Below, piece after piece: positions 7,906 to 16,829 of a stretch of DNA of 43,042 nucleotides. The DNA is from Microlunatus sp. (GTDB taxonomy: Bacteria > Actinomycetota > Actinomycetes > Propionibacteriales > Propionibacteriaceae), in assembly GCA_030452945.1 (NCBI GenBank), contig JAKDLH010000002.1, forward strand, positions 1 through 43,042, read 5' to 3'. Within the stretch, counting starts at the first letter, position 1; every line of letters begins with the position of its first letter. Both the position numbers and the translations under genes were made by a program. Under the pieces are notes generated by a model that saw only the letters and a list, made by a program, of their open reading frames with translations, made no database searches and was not told the origin of the DNA.

Positions 7906-8676
7906 CTACTGCCCGACAGCCCCGCCATACTCGTCGTCGCGGGTGAGGTGCTCCCGGAGTCGTCGCAGGGTGCGGGACAACAGCCGCGACACCTGCATCT
8001 GACTGGTTCCGATTCGCTCGGCGATGTCGGATTGGGAACGGCCCTCCCAGTAGCGCATCCAGAGCAAGTCTCGTTCCCGCTGGTCCAGCAGCCCCCAGGT
8101 CTGAAGGACGAGCAACCGCGCTTCACATCTCTCGAAGCCGGGATCGTCGTCGGCGGTGACGGCGATCGGCACCGAAGCGGCGTCCAGGGGTACTGTGCGA
8201 TAGCCCTGGGAGGCTCTCCGTGCTTCTCGGATGGAGGTTACCGGCTCGTTCAGACTGTCGGCCAGATCCTGATCGCTGGGCACCATCTGGTGGTCCTGCG
8301 CGATCCCCGACCAATGCTGAGTGATCAGCACAGCGACTTGCTGGGTCTGGCGTGGCGGACGCACGACCCAGCCGTGATCGCGGAAGTGTCGCTTCAACAC
8401 GCCGCTGATGGTCAGTCCCGCGTACGGCACGAACGGACCCCTGGCAGGGTCGTAGCGCCGTGCGGCATCCAGCAACGCTGAGCGCGCGACCTGTCGGAGG
8501 TCTTCGTCGTCTTCTCCCCGGCCGTGGAAGCGACGCGCGATGGCATCGGCCAACCAGAGGTGATCGAGGATGACCTGGGTGCTGTCCGCCGGATCGCACG
8601 ACTCACCCTTGTCCGGGAAGGACCGCGAGGAGTGTGCTGACCGTGAGTCGCCGTGCCGAATAGCCATGGTGGACAT
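7906..8676 (-). CDS. RNA polymerase sigma factor of the SigB/SigF/SigG family
   Basis: This 256-residue sigma-70-type factor lacks region 1. Region 2 is at about 38-100 (LADAIARRFHGRGEDDEDLRQVA, RYDPARGPFVPYA, KRHFRDHGW), region 3 at about 105-165, and region 4 at about 195-245 (LLDQRERDLLWMRYWEGRSQSDIAERIGTSQMQVSRLL, containing the helix-turn-helix). The pattern fits the stress/sporulation SigB/F/G group. The start is ATG at 8,676 with GGAGG nine bases upstream. No anti-sigma factor (RsbW-like kinase) or anti-anti-sigma gene is adjacent, unlike many members, so control must come from elsewhere. Five near-consensus promoters for this family lie in the same window. Confidence 0.9.
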   Translation of the reverse strand: MSTMAIRHGDSRSAHSSRSFPDKGESCDPADSTQVILDHLWLADAIARRFHGRGEDDEDLRQVARSALLDAARRYDPARGPFVPYAGLTISGVLKRHFRDHGWVVRPPRQTQQVAVLITQHWSGIAQDHQMVPSDQDLADSLNEPVTSIREARRASQGYRTVPLDAASVPIAVTADDDPGFERCEARLLVLQTWGLLDQRERDLLWMRYWEGRSQSDIAERIGTSQMQVSRLLSRTLRRLREHLTRDDEYGGAVGQ

Positions 8677-8915
8677 GCGCGAACCTCCAGAACCACGTCA
8701 AAGAGGTGTGGCGCGCTGTTCGACCCACCGGCGACCGTCCCGCGGGATCGGTCTGTGCACACACACATTAGGCCGGTCGAGGTTGTCGGGCAAGGGTTTG
8801 CCGGGTGCGACCCCGTCCTTTCGACACCGTGGGGCCACACCAGACGACCCCGAAGGGTTGGATATGGAGAGGATGAGGCAGGCGAGTCGGACGACGAACG
8901 ACAGGAGGTCATCGG

Positions 8916-9899
8916 ATGAACAAGCTTGCGGACAACCGGGCCGGTGCGGCAGAAGCGGACGGGCGGCCGATCGCCCTGGTGGCGGGGGCGTCGCGTGGGC
9001 TCGGTTTGTTGATCGCCCGCGAACTGCATCACCGCGGCTATTGCCCAGTCATCACGGCCCGATCGGCGACCGAACTGGACCAGGCGGCACGCCAACTGGC
9101 GCGGGACGGCATTCGGGTGCTGACTGAGGTGATGGACGTGGCACGTCCCGCACAGGTGCAGGACGTCGTCGCCCGCGTCGAGGAGCAGACCGGTCCGATC
9201 GACGTGCTGCTGTGCGTGGCTGGAGTCATTCAGGTCGGCCCATTGGCCGCGCTGGAGCGGTCGGACTTCGTCGAGGCGGTCGACGTCATGCTCTGGGGGC
9301 CGATAAATACCGCACTAGCAGTGATACCGCACATGCGGCGGCGCGGTCGAGGACGGATCGGCATCGTGGCCTCGGTCGGCGGGCTCATCTCCGCACCCCA
9401 CTTGCTGCCCTACAGCACCGCGAAGTTCGCCGCCGTAGGCTTTGCGCGCGGACTCCGCTCAGAGCTCGTCGGCACCGGAATAAGCGTCACCACCGTGACG
9501 CCTGGCTTGATGCGGACCGGATCTCATCTACGGGCCATGTTTCGCGGCGACGTCGAGCGGGAGTACGCCTGGTTCGCCACCGCAGCCTCGCTACCGGTCC
9601 TCTCCATGGACGCCGGCCGCGCCGCGCGCCGCATCGTGACCGCTGTCCTGCGCGGTCGGCCAGTGCTCCTGCTGACTCCGTTGGCCCGGCTGGCACCGCG
9701 GGTCGACGCCCTCACGCCACGGTTGGGCGCAGCCGTCCTGTCCCTGACCACGCGGCTGCTGCCGGCCTGGTCGCCGGAGTCTTCCTCGGTCCGGCTTGAG
9801 GGTCGTCAGGTCGAGGCCCGGCTGCCTCGGCCGAGGCGCGCCCGGCTGCGCCGACTCACGACTTGGGGACGACGGGCAGCCGAACGGACGAACGAGTAA
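8916..9899 (+). CDS. Short-chain dehydrogenase/reductase with basic C-terminal extension
   Basis: This is an SDR of 327 residues. The cofactor motif GASRGLG is at about 24-30, CVAG replaces NNAG near residue 105, Ser is in VASVGG near 152, and the catalytic YSTAK is at about 166-170. After the usual 250-residue fold it has an extension of about 70 residues, rich in Arg/Pro (RLPRPRRARLRRL), of unknown role. An AGGAGG ribosome site precedes the ATG. It is divergent from the sigma factor gene across a 239-base spacer. Substrate unknown. A second SDR follows but has its own promoter. Confidence 0.88.
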   Translation: MNKLADNRAGAAEADGRPIALVAGASRGLGLLIARELHHRGYCPVITARSATELDQAARQLARDGIRVLTEVMDVARPAQVQDVVARVEEQTGPIDVLLCVAGVIQVGPLAALERSDFVEAVDVMLWGPINTALAVIPHMRRRGRGRIGIVASVGGLISAPHLLPYSTAKFAAVGFARGLRSELVGTGISVTTVTPGLMRTGSHLRAMFRGDVEREYAWFATAASLPVLSMDAGRAARRIVTAVLRGRPVLLLTPLARLAPRVDALTPRLGAAVLSLTTRLLPAWSPESSSVRLEGRQVEARLPRPRRARLRRLTTWGRRAAERTNE

Positions 9900-9931
9900 C
9901 CCGACGTCAATGTCGAGTCTGCGGCTGAGAT

Positions 9932-9957
9932 GTTTGATCGAGCGACGGTAAGGGTAG
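9932..9957 (+). promoter_or_regulatory. SigB/SigF-type promoter for the SDR at 10,015
   Basis: The sequence shows GTTT, 16 bases, GGGTAG, a close match to the SigF/SigB-type consensus. It lies 57 bases before the ATG of a general-stress-type SDR, in the short spacer after the preceding SDR. Confidence 0.65.
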
Positions 9958-10014
9958 ATCTGGATCGGTCGCGTCGAGCCAGAACGCGGGCAGCCACGTT
10001 GAGGAGAGACCGTG

Positions 10015-10854
10015 ATGAGCCAGCCTAAGCAGCAGCAACAGGTTCCCGGCATCCAGTCGGAGATGTCGCCGGTGCCGGATTGTGGCGAAGACAGCTACGT
10101 GGGGTCCGGGCAGCTCACCGGGAAGGTCGCGGTGATCACCGGGGCGGATTCCGGCATCGGCCGGGCGGTGGCGATCGCGTACGCCCGCGAGGGTGCCGAC
10201 GTGGTGATCAGCTATCTGAGCGAGGACTCCGATGCCGATGAGGTCAAGCGCTACGTCGAGGAGGCGGGTCGACGGGCCGTGCTGATCCGTGGAGACCTGG
10301 CCGATGCTCAGCACTGTCGCGACATCATCGCGACCGCGGTCGAGGAGCTGGGGCGGGTGGACATCCTGGTGAACAACGCGGCGTATCAGATGACCCGCAC
10401 CAGCTTGGAGGAGATCCCGGACGAGGAGTGGGATCGCACCTTCGACACCAACATCCGGGCGATGTTTCACCTGTGCAAGGCGGCGGTGCGGCACATGTCG
10501 CCGGGCGCCTCGATCATCGGCAGCTCGTCGGTGAACTCCGACATGCCGTCGCCCACCCTGGCCCCGTACGCCGCCACCAAGGCCGCCATCGCCAACTTCT
10601 GCGCCAGCCTGGCCCAGCTGCTGGGCGAGAAGGGGATCCGGGTGAACAGTGTGGCCCCCGGGCCCATCTGGACGCCGCTCATCCCGGCGACCATGCCGGA
10701 GGAGAAGGTGTCGGCCTTTGGCGGCGACACCCCGCTGGGTCGACCGGGCCAGCCGGCCGAGCTGGCACCGGTCTATGTGCTGCTGGCCAGTGACGCGGGC
10801 AGCTACATCTCCGGCGCCCGGATCGCCGTGACCGGCGGGAGGCCTATGCTGTGA
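10015..10854 (+). CDS. SDR oxidoreductase of the general-stress (YdaD/GSP39-like) type
   Basis: This 279-residue SDR begins with a Gln-rich leader (QPKQQQQVPGIQSEM) and a segment of the type found in YdaD/YhdF-like general stress oxidoreductases. The fold carries TGADSGIG (about 42-49), NNAA, SSSVN with the catalytic Ser, and YAATK with the catalytic Tyr/Lys, and ends in TGGRPML. Members reduce or oxidise sugars or aldehydes with NAD(P); the true substrate is usually unknown. ATG at 10,015 is preferred over an adjacent GTG at 10,012 because of spacing from GAGGAG. A SigF-type promoter upstream fits a stress role. A DUF4235 gene follows 37 bases later. Confidence 0.88.
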   Translation: MSQPKQQQQVPGIQSEMSPVPDCGEDSYVGSGQLTGKVAVITGADSGIGRAVAIAYAREGADVVISYLSEDSDADEVKRYVEEAGRRAVLIRGDLADAQHCRDIIATAVEELGRVDILVNNAAYQMTRTSLEEIPDEEWDRTFDTNIRAMFHLCKAAVRHMSPGASIIGSSSVNSDMPSPTLAPYAATKAAIANFCASLAQLLGEKGIRVNSVAPGPIWTPLIPATMPEEKVSAFGGDTPLGRPGQPAELAPVYVLLASDAGSYISGARIAVTGGRPML

Positions 10855-10891
10855 CTCCCGGCCCGTCTACTATCACAGCTCAGGAGGCGCG

Positions 10892-11164
10892 ATGAGCGCG
10901 CTGGCGAAGGTCGTCTACCGTCCGATCGGATTGGCCGGCAGCATGCTGGCTGGCGCCGCCGCCGGAGTCGTGGTCAAACAGATCTGGGGGCGAGTGGCCG
11001 ACGAGGACGACGCCCCGGACGCCCTCCAGGCGGAGTATGGGCTGGGTGAGGTGCTGCTCAGCGCCGCGGTCCAGGGGATGGTGTTCGCGGTGATCAAGGC
11101 GGCGATGGACCGCGGCGGTGCTCGGCTCTTCGAGCGGCTCACCGGAGCCTGGCCAGGGGACTGA
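10892..11164 (+). CDS. DUF4235 family small membrane protein
   Basis: This 90-residue protein matches the DUF4235 pattern: an N-terminal membrane segment with YRPIGLAGSMLAGAAAGVVVKQIW, a DEDDAPDALQAEYG acidic linker, and a second helix LLSAAVQGMVFAVIKAAMDRGGARLFERLTG. The family is common in actinobacteria and its function is not known. A CAGGAGGCGCG ribosome site precedes the ATG. It lies 37 bases after the stress-type SDR and may be co-transcribed with it. Confidence 0.85.
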   Translation: MSALAKVVYRPIGLAGSMLAGAAAGVVVKQIWGRVADEDDAPDALQAEYGLGEVLLSAAVQGMVFAVIKAAMDRGGARLFERLTGAWPGD

Positions 11165-11250
11165 GCCCGCCGCGCCGCGTTGCCGGCGATGTGTGGCCAC
11201 CAACTCTGCGACGCCCCAGGGGGTACGGTCCGGTCGGAGGTGACAGGGGA

Positions 11251-11760
11251 GTGAGCGAGGCGTTTGGAGACCGGGGGGAAGCAGCCGAGGAGTCGGATGA
11301 GGCTTCGCAGGACGGTCGGCACGAGTCCGCGAACCAGCGGATGGATCGCAACTGGAACGAGCTGCTGCAAGAGCTGAGGGTGACCCAGACCGGAACCCAG
11401 ATCCTCAGTGGATTCCTGCTCACACTGGCCTTCCAACCTCGCTTCGCCTCCTTGGACGGCTTTCAGCGAGGCGTGTACGTCACCATCGTGTTGCTGGCGG
11501 CGACCACGATCGTTCTGGGTCTCGCACCGGTCAACCTGCACCGAGCGCTGTTCCGGCAGCATCTGAAGTTATCGGTCGTGAGTTTCGGTCACCATGCCCT
11601 GCGACTGCAGCTGGTGGGGGTCGCGCTGATCGTGGTCGGTGCCGTGCTGTTGATCATTGACGTCGCGGTCGATCGCGCGGCCGCGCTGATCGCCGCCAGT
11701 GGTCTGGGGGTCATGATCGTGGTGGCCGCCGCCGTTCCCTCGATCATCCGGCGCCAATGA
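11251..11760 (+). CDS. DUF6328-like four-helix membrane protein
   Basis: This 169-residue protein has an acidic N-terminus of about 40 residues, then RMDRNWNELLQELRVTQTGTQILSGFLLTLAFQPRF and four hydrophobic helices (about 60-75, 86-105, 130-150, 150-167). This matches a group of small actinobacterial membrane proteins annotated as DUF6328; the function is unknown. GTG at 11,251 is chosen because a GGAGG lies ten bases upstream; longer in-frame starts lack such a site. It ends 57 bases from the converging hemerythrin gene. Confidence 0.75.
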   Translation: MSEAFGDRGEAAEESDEASQDGRHESANQRMDRNWNELLQELRVTQTGTQILSGFLLTLAFQPRFASLDGFQRGVYVTIVLLAATTIVLGLAPVNLHRALFRQHLKLSVVSFGHHALRLQLVGVALIVVGAVLLIIDVAVDRAAALIAASGLGVMIVVAAAVPSIIRRQ

Positions 11761-11817
11761 CGTGCGGGCAGCGATGCGAGAGGTCTGGACGCGGAACGGG
11801 GGGTTCAGCCCAACAGA

Positions 11818-12333
11818 TCAGGAGTTGTCCGCCACGTACTGTTCGGGCTCTTTATCCTTCGGCTCGACGCCCGACGCGGCCCGCTGCGACTCGAAGCGTA
11901 GGAAGTCGATCGCGATCTCGTGTCGCGTCCGCAGGTCGGTCTGCGTTCGGAAATCGGCGAGGTCTTGGCGCTCCTCCTCGGCCATGTGGTCGCTGTTGGC
12001 TATCCGACAGTCGATGACCGCCTTCCACCAGGCATCGCTGCCCGCGTGGTGCTTGGCCACGTCCCGGATCGCCTCACGGATCTCGTTGTGGTCCTTGATC
12101 GCATCTTCGACTTCTTCAGCGGCGTCATCGGCGTCAGCCGCGCCTTTGCCGATCTTCAACAAGCGTGGATAGAAGAACCGCTCTTCGGCCTCGGCGTGGG
12201 TCTCGAGGAGGATCTCCAGCCGCTTCCAGACCGCAGCGAGCGTCTCGGTGTCGGTGTGTCGTATTTCGTCGAGCATGGCGAACATTCGTCGTTGCTCGCC
12301 GTGCTGGTGCAAGATCACATCCGTTATGTCCAC
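11818..12333 (-). CDS. Hemerythrin HHE-domain protein
   Basis: This is a 171-residue four-helix protein with metal-ligand motifs of the HHE hemerythrin family: VILHQHGEQRRMF, HAEAEERFFYP, DHNEIREAI and SDHMAEEE. Such proteins bind a di-iron centre and handle O2, NO or redox signals; here the role is inferred only. GTG at 12,333 (VDITDVILHQH) is preferred because homologues typically begin at this point and an AAAGGA site precedes it. An in-frame GTG at 12,414 would add 27 residues but has no ribosome site. It follows the enolase-superfamily gene on the same strand and may be the last gene of the redox operon. Confidence 0.85.
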   Translation of the reverse strand: MDITDVILHQHGEQRRMFAMLDEIRHTDTETLAAVWKRLEILLETHAEAEERFFYPRLLKIGKGAADADDAAEEVEDAIKDHNEIREAIRDVAKHHAGSDAWWKAVIDCRIANSDHMAEEERQDLADFRTQTDLRTRHEIAIDFLRFESQRAASGVEPKDKEPEQYVADNS

Positions 12334-12429
12334 GGCGTTCCTTTCGTCGGGCCGTTCGTCGGCCGGTCCATGTTGTTGAAGATCAAGCTTGATGGGCAGA
12401 GATTCCACGCTCACCCGTGGTATCGCCCG

Positions 12430-13536
12430 TCACGCGACGCGGTACTGCTCGATGTCCGGCTCGCGGATCGCCAGCCCCGTTCCGGGTTGGGATCGGTCCG
12501 GGCGCAGCAATCCGCCGGCGTCGGGTGTGAGGACTCCGTCGAAGACGATGCGTTCGATGCGGACATGATCGTGGAAGTACTCCAGGTGGCGGAGGTGCCA
12601 GACCGCGACCGCGACGTGGGCGCTGACTTGCGGCGCGCAGTGCAGTGACAGATCCATGCTGCGCGCGTCGCAGAGTGCTGCTACGCGCAGCAACCCACTG
12701 ATGCCCAGGCATCGGGTGACGTCGGCTTGCAGGCAGTCGACGGCGCCGGCGTCGAGCATCTGCTGAAAGTACGGCAGTTGGTAGCCATACTCGCCGGCGG
12801 TGATGTCCATCGCGGCCGGTCCGCGGTCTCGGAGCAGGCGCAGTCCTTCGAGATCATCAGAGCTGACCGGTTCCTCGAACCAGCGCACGTCGTGCTCGGC
12901 GTACCGTTGAGCCCAGCCCAGCGCCTGCTTGCGGGTATAGGCGCCGTTGGCGTCGACGAACAGCTCGGTGGCGTCGCCGATGGCCTGGCGCGCCACTGCC
13001 ATCCGATGCGGGTCCTGCTCGGGATGACGACCGACTTTCATCTTCACTCGGGGTATCCCGGCCTCGACCCAGCCGCGCAGTTGCTCGCTCAGCTGCCGGT
13101 CGTCGTAGGAGGTGAAGCCGCCGCTGCCGTAGATCGGCACTCCCGGGTGGACGGCGCCGATGAGCACCGACAGCGGTTGGCCGGCCAGTCTGGCGTACAG
13201 GTCCCACAAGGCGATATCGGTGGCCGAGATCGCTTCTGCCACCAGCCCGGGTTTGCCGAGATTGCGGACCTGGTGCAGCATCTGGGCCCAGGTCGTGGTC
13301 GGGGTGAGCGCGTCGGCGCCTTGAACCAGATCAGCGAGTGTGCCAGTGATGACGGTGGCCGCCGCCGGTCCGGCGTAGGTGTAACCGACGCCCATCTGGT
13401 CCCCGGCGAACGCCTGGACGAGAATCATCGTGGTGGAGTCCCAAGCCAGCGTGCCGTCGGATTCGGGTGCGTCGGTAGGAAACCTGTAGACGGTGGTTTC
13501 GAGCCGGTCCACCGGCACGGTCTGGGAATCGGTCAT
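12430..13536 (-). CDS. Enolase-superfamily enzyme, mandelate racemase subgroup
   Basis: This 368-residue protein has the N-terminal capping domain and the C-terminal barrel of the enolase superfamily. The mandelate-racemase set of residues is present: Lys165/Lys167 (KMK), metal ligands Asp195 (DANGA), Glu221 (FEEP) and Glu249 (AGEY), the Asp272/His299 dyad (QADVTR, SLHCAP), and Glu319. These enzymes abstract the proton next to a carboxylate, so a sugar-acid dehydratase or racemase is likely; the substrate is unknown. ATG at 13,536 has a GAAGGTGAG site upstream. It lies 56 bases downstream of the fused cytochrome b/molybdenum gene, which hints at sugar-acid metabolism coupled to the redox operon. 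A fragment of a second copy lies at 20,635. Confidence 0.88.
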   Translation of the reverse strand: MTDSQTVPVDRLETTVYRFPTDAPESDGTLAWDSTTMILVQAFAGDQMGVGYTYAGPAAATVITGTLADLVQGADALTPTTTWAQMLHQVRNLGKPGLVAEAISATDIALWDLYARLAGQPLSVLIGAVHPGVPIYGSGGFTSYDDRQLSEQLRGWVEAGIPRVKMKVGRHPEQDPHRMAVARQAIGDATELFVDANGAYTRKQALGWAQRYAEHDVRWFEEPVSSDDLEGLRLLRDRGPAAMDITAGEYGYQLPYFQQMLDAGAVDCLQADVTRCLGISGLLRVAALCDARSMDLSLHCAPQVSAHVAVAVWHLRHLEYFHDHVRIERIVFDGVLTPDAGGLLRPDRSQPGTGLAIREPDIEQYRVA

Positions 13537-13592
13537 AACCGTCTCACCTTCGAAAATCGATTCTGTGTTGTGGCTGGTCCGTGAGTGGAAAC

Positions 13593-15083
13593 TCAAATTC
13601 CGGCGGCGTTGGCGTAGTACAGCTGGTCTTCGCGGTAGCCGCCCATGCCCATGCCGATGTCGGTGATGTCGGCGACGAACTCGATTGCCGCGATCCACTT
13701 GACCATTTTGAAACCGAGCTGGGTCTCGAGCCGCAGCCGGACCGGTGCGCCATACTCCACCGGTAGCGGGGCGCCATTCATGTCCAGCGCCAAGATGGTC
13801 TGTGGGTTGGTGGCCAGGTAGAGCGGGATGGTGTCGTAGAAGAACCCGTAGCGGCCTTGCGTCTCGGTCAGGCCCTTGTCGTCCATGGCATAGAAGACCA
13901 CGTGCTTGGCTTCGGGCGCGAGCCCAGCGAGATCGAGGACATGACTCAAGCGCACCCCGGACCATTCGGCGACCGCGTTCCAGCCCTGAATGCAGTTGTG
14001 ATCGGTGATCTGGGAGGTCTGGTCGATGTTGCGGAGGTCCTCCAGTGACAGCGACAGGGGCCGCTGGACCAGGCCGCCCACCGACAGCCGGTAGTCAGCG
14101 AAGCCGTCGGCGGCCAGCCGCTCGTACTCCTCGCCGGTGGGTGGGTATCCGTTAACCCGGAAGTAGGGGGAGATATCGCGGCGCCGGTAGTGCTGCCGGG
14201 ACTTGGAGACGCGCGAGAGGACCCGCTCGAACGGGTTCACCATGAATCCGAGCAGTCGTTGGGTGCCCCGCTGATAGCGCAGCGACAATGCCGTGATCAC
14301 GACGTGGAAGACCACGATCAAGAAGATGCCGGTCAGTCCGATCGCCAAAGCCAAAGTCTGGTTGGCGTTGAGGTCGGCCAAGACGATTCCGGCGAACTCC
14401 TTGGGCACGCCGTGGATGATCACCATGAAGGTGTGCAGCGCGGTGAAGGCCGCGAAGGCGACGAGACCCAGGAAGTGCAGGCTGCGAGCGCCCTGTCGGC
14501 CGCCGAACAGCTTGCCGTAGCGGGGGAAGCGGGCCAGCACGGTCGGTGACATCGCGGCCCCGGTGAGGATCTGGAAGGGGGCCAGCACAAAGATCACCAG
14601 GAAGTAGCTGAGCTTTTGGGCCGGTTCGAACGGCTCGCCGGGGATCTTGTCCGGGAGCTGGAAGTGCAGATAGGTGCCCACCGCGCGGATGGAGTCGGGC
14701 ACGATCGACCAGTGGGTGGGAATCAGGTAATGCCAATAGCCACTGGCGAACACCAGCGCGACGTAGACCGCGCCGGTCATGATCCAGAATTGCACGGTCA
14801 TGAAGTGCCAATGCCGTCCCAAACCCAGCTGCTTCCTGCCGGGCAGGGCAATCAGCGGCGACCAAGCCTCTTCCTCGTCCATCGCGGTCCACAGCTTGCG
14901 CGAGTCGGCGCCGTACATCTTCTTCGACAGCCGCAGCCATTCCCGCCCGGGCGGACAGTCCCGGTGCCAGTAAAGCTTTGGGAACGCGGAAAGCACCTCG
15001 AGCCCGGAGCGGGCCAGCAGCAGCAGGAGGAAGATGTTCAAAAAGTGGGTGACCACCACCCACCAGGGAAAGAACCCGCTCAT
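13593..15083 (-). CDS. Cytochrome b561-like membrane domain fused to molybdopterin oxidoreductase domain
   Basis: This 496-residue protein has two parts. Residues 1-280 hold about five membrane helices (8-25, 94-116, 158-180, 203-224, 244-265) with His residues in or near them (13, 93, 203, 217, 224, 260) that could bind heme, as in cytochrome b561 subunits. Residues 300-496 form a sulfite-oxidase/YedY-type molybdopterin domain; Cys364 in DHNCIQGWNAVAEW is in the position of the molybdenum ligand, followed by GAPVRLRLETQLGFKMVKW. No Tat signal is present. The ribosome site is GAGGAG. It lies nine bases after the GMC oxidoreductase, so electron exchange between them is plausible but unproven. 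Confidence 0.85.
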   Translation of the reverse strand: MSGFFPWWVVVTHFLNIFLLLLLARSGLEVLSAFPKLYWHRDCPPGREWLRLSKKMYGADSRKLWTAMDEEEAWSPLIALPGRKQLGLGRHWHFMTVQFWIMTGAVYVALVFASGYWHYLIPTHWSIVPDSIRAVGTYLHFQLPDKIPGEPFEPAQKLSYFLVIFVLAPFQILTGAAMSPTVLARFPRYGKLFGGRQGARSLHFLGLVAFAAFTALHTFMVIIHGVPKEFAGIVLADLNANQTLALAIGLTGIFLIVVFHVVITALSLRYQRGTQRLLGFMVNPFERVLSRVSKSRQHYRRRDISPYFRVNGYPPTGEEYERLAADGFADYRLSVGGLVQRPLSLSLEDLRNIDQTSQITDHNCIQGWNAVAEWSGVRLSHVLDLAGLAPEAKHVVFYAMDDKGLTETQGRYGFFYDTIPLYLATNPQTILALDMNGAPLPVEYGAPVRLRLETQLGFKMVKWIAAIEFVADITDIGMGMGGYREDQLYYANAAGI

Positions 15084-15092
15084 CCGGGCTCC

Positions 15093-16829
15093 TCAGCCAA
15101 CCGGTTGTCGGGCCGGGGCGCTGCCGGCGCGCACGTCCGGGTCCTCGCTCATCGCGCTCCCGTCGGCCATCCGTTCAGCTAGGCGGGAGGCCAGGGCCAT
15201 GATGGTCAGCGCCGGGTTGGCTGAGCCCTGGGTGGGGCAGACCGATCCGTCGGCCAAGAACAGGTTTGGCACCGCCCAGAAGCGTTGGTTGGCATCCACC
15301 ACACTGGTTTGCGGCGAGCTGCCCATCCGAGCGCCGCCGATCAGATGGGCGTAGCGGTTGATGGTCAAGATGTCTTGGGCGCCGGCTGCCTGGAGCAGAT
15401 CGGCAATCTTGTCCGTGGAGTACGCGATGTTGGCCTTGTCGTTGTCGGACAGGGTGTAGTCCATCCGGGCCACCGGCAGACCGTACGGGTCAGTCTCCTC
15501 GGCCAGAGTGACCCGGTTGTCTGGATGGGCGAGAAGCTCGTTGAGCACCCCCACGGTGGCCCAGTGGTTGTAGTCGCGCATGTACTCCCGCATCGCCCGC
15601 CCCCAATGCCCGTCGGCCAGCACGTGCTCGGCCCATCCGATCGGCAGCGGGGAGACGGTCTGGATGGAGAACCCGCGCTTGAACCCACGGGTGTCGTCGG
15701 TTTCGTAGAAGTCCTCGCTGGATACTTCCGGCGGCGGCGCCTTGTACATGCGCAGTTCCTCGGGCCAGCGACCCGCGCTCTGGGTGGCTCCTTGGACCAT
15801 CACGTAGCGGCCGACCAGGTCGTGGTCGTTGCCGAGCCCATGCGGGAACCGGTTGCTGACCGAGTTGAGCAGCAACCGCGGGGTCTCGATGGAGTATCCG
15901 GCGACCGCGACGAACCGGGCTCGCTGCAACCGCTCGGTCCCACCGGTCTCGGCCAGATAGACCACGCCGCGCGCCGTACCGGTCTCGTCCAGCTCGATCC
16001 GCGTGGCCATGCAGGTGGCGCGGATCTCCACGGCGTGGGCCAAGGCGTCGGGCAGATGCGTGACGTAGGGGCTGGCCTTGGCGTTGACCTTGCACCCCTG
16101 CAGGCAGTAGCCGCGGTAGATGCAATGCGGTCGGTTGCCGAAGGTGCCGTTGACGATTCCGACCGGCCCGACCCGTATCTCGATGCCCAACTCGCGTGCA
16201 CCCCGCCACAGTTTGCCGGCGGCCTCGGAGATCGGGTGCGGGCTGTACGGGTAGGTGTGCGGATAGCCCCAGGGCCAGTTCTGCCCGGCCACCGGCAACT
16301 CCCGCTCGACGCGTTCGTAGTGGCCACGCAGGTCCTCGTACCGGATCGGCCAGTCGGCGCCGACGCCATCCTGGGTGAACGTCTCCAAATCCGAGGGATG
16401 GAACCGCGGGGTGTAGCCGGCGTAGTGCACCATCGATCCGCCGACGCCGCGACCGGAGTTGTTCTTGCCCAACTCGATCGGGTCAGCGCCGCCGATAACC
16501 CGCTTCTGGGTCCAGTACAGGTCGTGCGACCCGGCCTCGTCGGAAACCCAGTCCTGGTCCGGGTGCCAGAAGGGACCGGCCTCGATGATCACCACGCGCC
16601 ACCCGCGCCGCGCCAGCCGCTGGGCCAGCACCGACCCGCCGGCGCCGGCGCCGACAATGACCAGGTCGACCTCGTCGCCATCGTCGTAGCGCCGCATAGT
16701 GGCTTCCCCGGGCAGCTGGCGCGAGTGCACGTCCAGCAAGAACCGGGAGTCGTTGTCGACCGGCCCGACCGACCCCTTCAACAGGTTGTGCCCCGTCAGC
16801 AGGCCGCGAAGGCGTCCGTCGGCACTCAT
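15093..16829 (-). CDS. GMC-family FAD oxidoreductase (gluconate/sugar dehydrogenase large-subunit type)
   Basis: This is a 578-residue flavoprotein. The FAD dinucleotide motif VGAGAGGSVLAQRLARRG starts at about 59, GRGVGGSMVHYAG follows near 128, and CIYRGYCLQGCKVNAKAS near 228 matches the Cys-rich segment of gluconate dehydrogenase-type GMC enzymes. The C-terminal LADGSVCPTQGSANPALTIMALASR and the HLIGGARMG region hold the catalytic His/Asn area. These enzymes oxidise sugars, sugar acids or alcohols and pass electrons to a partner rather than to O2. The ATG overlaps the stop of the subunit 3 gene by four bases (ATGA), as expected for subunits of one complex. No signal peptide is seen. Confidence 0.9.
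   Translation of the reverse strand: MSADGRLRGLLTGHNLLKGSVGPVDNDSRFLLDVHSRQLPGEATMRRYDDGDEVDLVIVGAGAGGSVLAQRLARRGWRVVIIEAGPFWHPDQDWVSDEAGSHDLYWTQKRVIGGADPIELGKNNSGRGVGGSMVHYAGYTPRFHPSDLETFTQDGVGADWPIRYEDLRGHYERVERELPVAGQNWPWGYPHTYPYSPHPISEAAGKLWRGARELGIEIRVGPVGIVNGTFGNRPHCIYRGYCLQGCKVNAKASPYVTHLPDALAHAVEIRATCMATRIELDETGTARGVVYLAETGGTERLQRARFVAVAGYSIETPRLLLNSVSNRFPHGLGNDHDLVGRYVMVQGATQSAGRWPEELRMYKAPPPEVSSEDFYETDDTRGFKRGFSIQTVSPLPIGWAEHVLADGHWGRAMREYMRDYNHWATVGVLNELLAHPDNRVTLAEETDPYGLPVARMDYTLSDNDKANIAYSTDKIADLLQAAGAQDILTINRYAHLIGGARMGSSPQTSVVDANQRFWAVPNLFLADGSVCPTQGSANPALTIMALASRLAERMADGSAMSEDPDVRAGSAPARQPVG

Noticed and set aside
8761-8880. GTTG-N17-GGGTGC as an autoregulatory promoter near the sigma factor gene
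   Set aside because: It points towards the SDR at 8,916, the spacer is long and the -10 is poor. No good SigF-type site was found reading into the sigma gene itself.
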